Source of the DNA: Planctomycetaceae bacterium
Lineage (GTDB): Bacteria > Planctomycetota > Planctomycetia > Pirellulales > Thermoguttaceae
DNA: 7,185 bases
Assembly (NCBI GenBank): GCA_009783865.1
Contig: WRCR01000202.1
Location: 1-7,185 of the forward strand
Direction of reading: 5' to 3'
Shown piece by piece: positions 5,730 to 7,185 of the stretch. Both the position numbers and the translations under genes were made by a program. Under the pieces are notes generated by a model. That model ran no database searches. It worked only from the letters and a program-made list of their open reading frames with translations, and was not told where the DNA came from. The number at the start of each line of letters is the position of its first letter. Positions within the stretch are counted from its first letter, which is position 1.

Positions 5730-7184
5730 TTAAAACCTCAGGAAAAATCCGACTACACCGGTACCGGCGGAGATACTGTTTTTGCGGTCTTGGTGAATCT
5801 CCGCTTGGTAATCGATGTAAAACGCCGAATTACGCCGCTGTGTGATATACCAGTTCAGACCGATATTCAACGCGCCGCTGAATCGTCCGAAACTAGCACT
5901 CTTACTGGCTATTGATTTGTCAATATACGGATAGTAAATCGTTGATTTTGCGTACGGGGCGGCAACGTTCCAATTCAGGTTCACGCCGCCGTAGAGGTCA
6001 ACCATACGCCACGTTCTGTTTGCATCGACACCGATTTTGAGAAATACTTGGTCAAACTTCGTGGTGCCGTAGTTGCGGATTTCATTGGATTCGAGTCCGT
6101 CCATCGTCCGTTCATTTCCTGAACCGAGACGAGCAATTTCGACATCGACACCGAAGTATGGACGCAGGAAAGACCCCGGCTCTCTGTAAAAGCGTTTGCC
6201 GAGTTCAAAATCAAAGTTGAAGGTACTGCCGTTGAACGCTGCGGCATAAGCCCGCTCATTACTGAAGCGGTCAAGATGATTTTTCTGCCAGCCGCCGCCG
6301 ATGTATGCGAGGAAATCAACGTTTTCCTGGAATCTCTTCGCGAAGTAGAGTCCGAGATAATTATCTTCGTTTTCAACTTTATCGGATTTATTTTTGAGTT
6401 GTCCTTCTTCGCGTCCGAACATAATTCCGAAACTGTGGTCGCAGGTAGAAAGCAGCGAAACGCCGAATTGTGCACCATACGACTGCAAGGAATACTGGTC
6501 TTTGAAATAAGTGCTTTCAAAATGGTCGCCGCGTCCGACAAACTGCATCCAAGCGGTGCGGTAAGTTGCCGGGTTTTGTCCGCGGAATTGCGCACCACTG
6601 CGATTGGCTTCAATCTGTTGGATAGCAGCCGGGCAGTCACAAGCCCATTCACGCTGAATCTGTCGAAACGCGGTTCGCCACATCTTTGTCTGCGCCATTC
6701 CGGCAGAAGTTACAACAACATCGCTCAAAGCACGGGGCTGGTCAAGACGGTATCCGTTAATTTTAATTACTCCGAGTGTATCGTAATCCAATTCAAAATG
6801 ATAGAACGGATTGCTCCATGAATCAACACCGGCAAAACGGTTTATCAATTCTCCATACTCGATGACCGTCCAGCCGTCTGCATTGACAATTTGCTCATCG
6901 CTCATCAGCGTTGTCAGCGGTTTGAAAAACACACTTTGTCCGATGGACAAGCGTCCGTCGATTGTCAATGTATCACTGTCGCGTTCTGTTGCACCGAACC
7001 GCCATAGATAATAAGAATTATCTGCGAGGAGAACGTTTCCGCCGATTTTTCCGTTTCCGCCGAGACCGGCTCTTTCCTCTACATAAACATCTCCGGCAAC
7101 CTTACCGTCTATAAATAATGCGCCGTCCAGAACATTCGTTCTGCCTGTGTAGGTGTTGTTGCCGCTCAATACGGCATAGCCGGT
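5730..7184 (-). CDS. Autotransporter, end of passenger plus C-terminal beta-barrel domain (5' end outside window)
   Basis: The frame is open through the right edge (TGYAVLSGNNTYTG precedes and spans the TTG at 7169), so the true start lies beyond the window. The visible 484 residues begin with an autotransporter-associated passenger repeat (SGNNTYTGRTNVLDGALFIDG), followed by beta-helix-like segments such as DTLTIDGRLSIG. A linker helix region (about 140-200, counted from nt 7169) leads into a roughly 280-residue outer-membrane beta-barrel with alternating aromatic strands (AWMQFVGRGD, YGAQFGVSLL, YLGLYFAKRF, LRPYFGVDVEI, ALNIGLNWYI). It ends in GVVGFFLRF; a C-terminal Phe is the usual BAM-complex signature. 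Such proteins display or release their passenger at the cell surface. The passenger is mostly missing here, so its function cannot be given. A Cys-Asp-Cys (177-179) in the linker is unusual. The gene is probably co-transcribed with the downstream SUMF1-fold gene. Confidence 0.9.
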   Translation of the reverse strand, partial: TGYAVLSGNNTYTGRTNVLDGALFIDGKVAGDVYVEERAGLGGNGKIGGNVLLADNSYYLWRFGATERDSDTLTIDGRLSIGQSVFFKPLTTLMSDEQIVNADGWTVIEYGELINRFAGVDSWSNPFYHFELDYDTLGVIKINGYRLDQPRALSDVVVTSAGMAQTKMWRTAFRQIQREWACDCPAAIQQIEANRSGAQFRGQNPATYRTAWMQFVGRGDHFESTYFKDQYSLQSYGAQFGVSLLSTCDHSFGIMFGREEGQLKNKSDKVENEDNYLGLYFAKRFQENVDFLAYIGGGWQKNHLDRFSNERAYAAAFNGSTFNFDFELGKRFYREPGSFLRPYFGVDVEIARLGSGNERTMDGLESNEIRNYGTTKFDQVFLKIGVDANRTWRMVDLYGGVNLNWNVAAPYAKSTIYYPYIDKSIASKSASFGRFSGALNIGLNWYITQRRNSAFYIDYQAEIHQDRKNSISAGTGVVGFFLRF

Positions 7185-7185
7185 A

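Noticed and set aside
5981..6652. 223-codon open frame on the - strand overlapping the autotransporter in another frame
   Set aside because: It lies wholly inside the well-supported autotransporter barrel, its translation is low-complexity Ser/Thr/Arg-rich with no recognisable domain, and it has no start signal of its own.
6276..6821. 181-codon open frame on the + strand antisense to the autotransporter
   Set aside because: It is a frame shadow of the barrel gene, and its composition does not resemble a real protein family.
7167..7169. TTG at 7169 as the start of the autotransporter gene
   Set aside because: The frame continues upstream to the window edge with repeat-like residues (TGYAV), and an autotransporter needs a signal peptide and passenger upstream.

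Overview
The window is about 7.2 kb of almost fully coding bacterial DNA. It holds five protein genes, two of them cut by the window edges, and no RNA gene that I can see. An autotransporter beta-barrel and a DsbD-type periplasmic thiol transporter indicate a diderm (outer-membrane) bacterium. Three things lean towards the Planctomycetes / Verrucomicrobia / Lentisphaerae (PVC) group: autotransporter-associated passenger repeats, an FGE/SUMF1-fold protein, and translation starts without Shine-Dalgarno sequences. No marker in the window settles the taxonomy, so this is an inference.

Left part, + strand: the 3' end of dsbD (2-760) is followed 14 nt later by a complete truA (775-1575). This looks like an ordinary housekeeping pair, probably co-transcribed, and it ends at a compact hairpin with T-runs on both sides (1571-1604). 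That hairpin serves as a two-way terminator against the genes converging from the right.

Middle, - strand: a large single gene (4267-1625, 880 aa) encodes a predicted one-polypeptide restriction-modification enzyme. It has an N-terminal T5orf172/GIY-YIG-type nuclease domain, a helical connector, an Eco57I-class adenine-N6 methyltransferase core (DPACGSGAF and NPPY motifs) and a C-terminal target-recognition region. Between the methyltransferase's N-terminal helix and its AdoMet motif lies a small in-frame tandem/palindromic DNA repeat (3221-3290) that adds about 20 residues. The DNA under the target-recognition region is visibly richer in A+T than the catalytic core. A candidate promoter lies directly upstream (4306-4334).

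Right part, - strand: the C-terminal part of a large autotransporter (7184-5730, open at the window edge) is followed after 35 nt by a membrane-anchored SUMF1/FGE-fold protein (5694-4348). Although its fold signature is very close to that of true formylglycine-generating enzymes, both copper-binding active-site cysteines are replaced (Ser415, Asp420), so it should not be annotated as an active sulfatase-maturing enzyme. The two genes look like one transcription unit for an envelope function.

The most interesting items are the GIY-YIG/methyltransferase fusion, the palindromic repeat inserted in its catalytic module, and the cysteine-less FGE homologue paired with an autotransporter.
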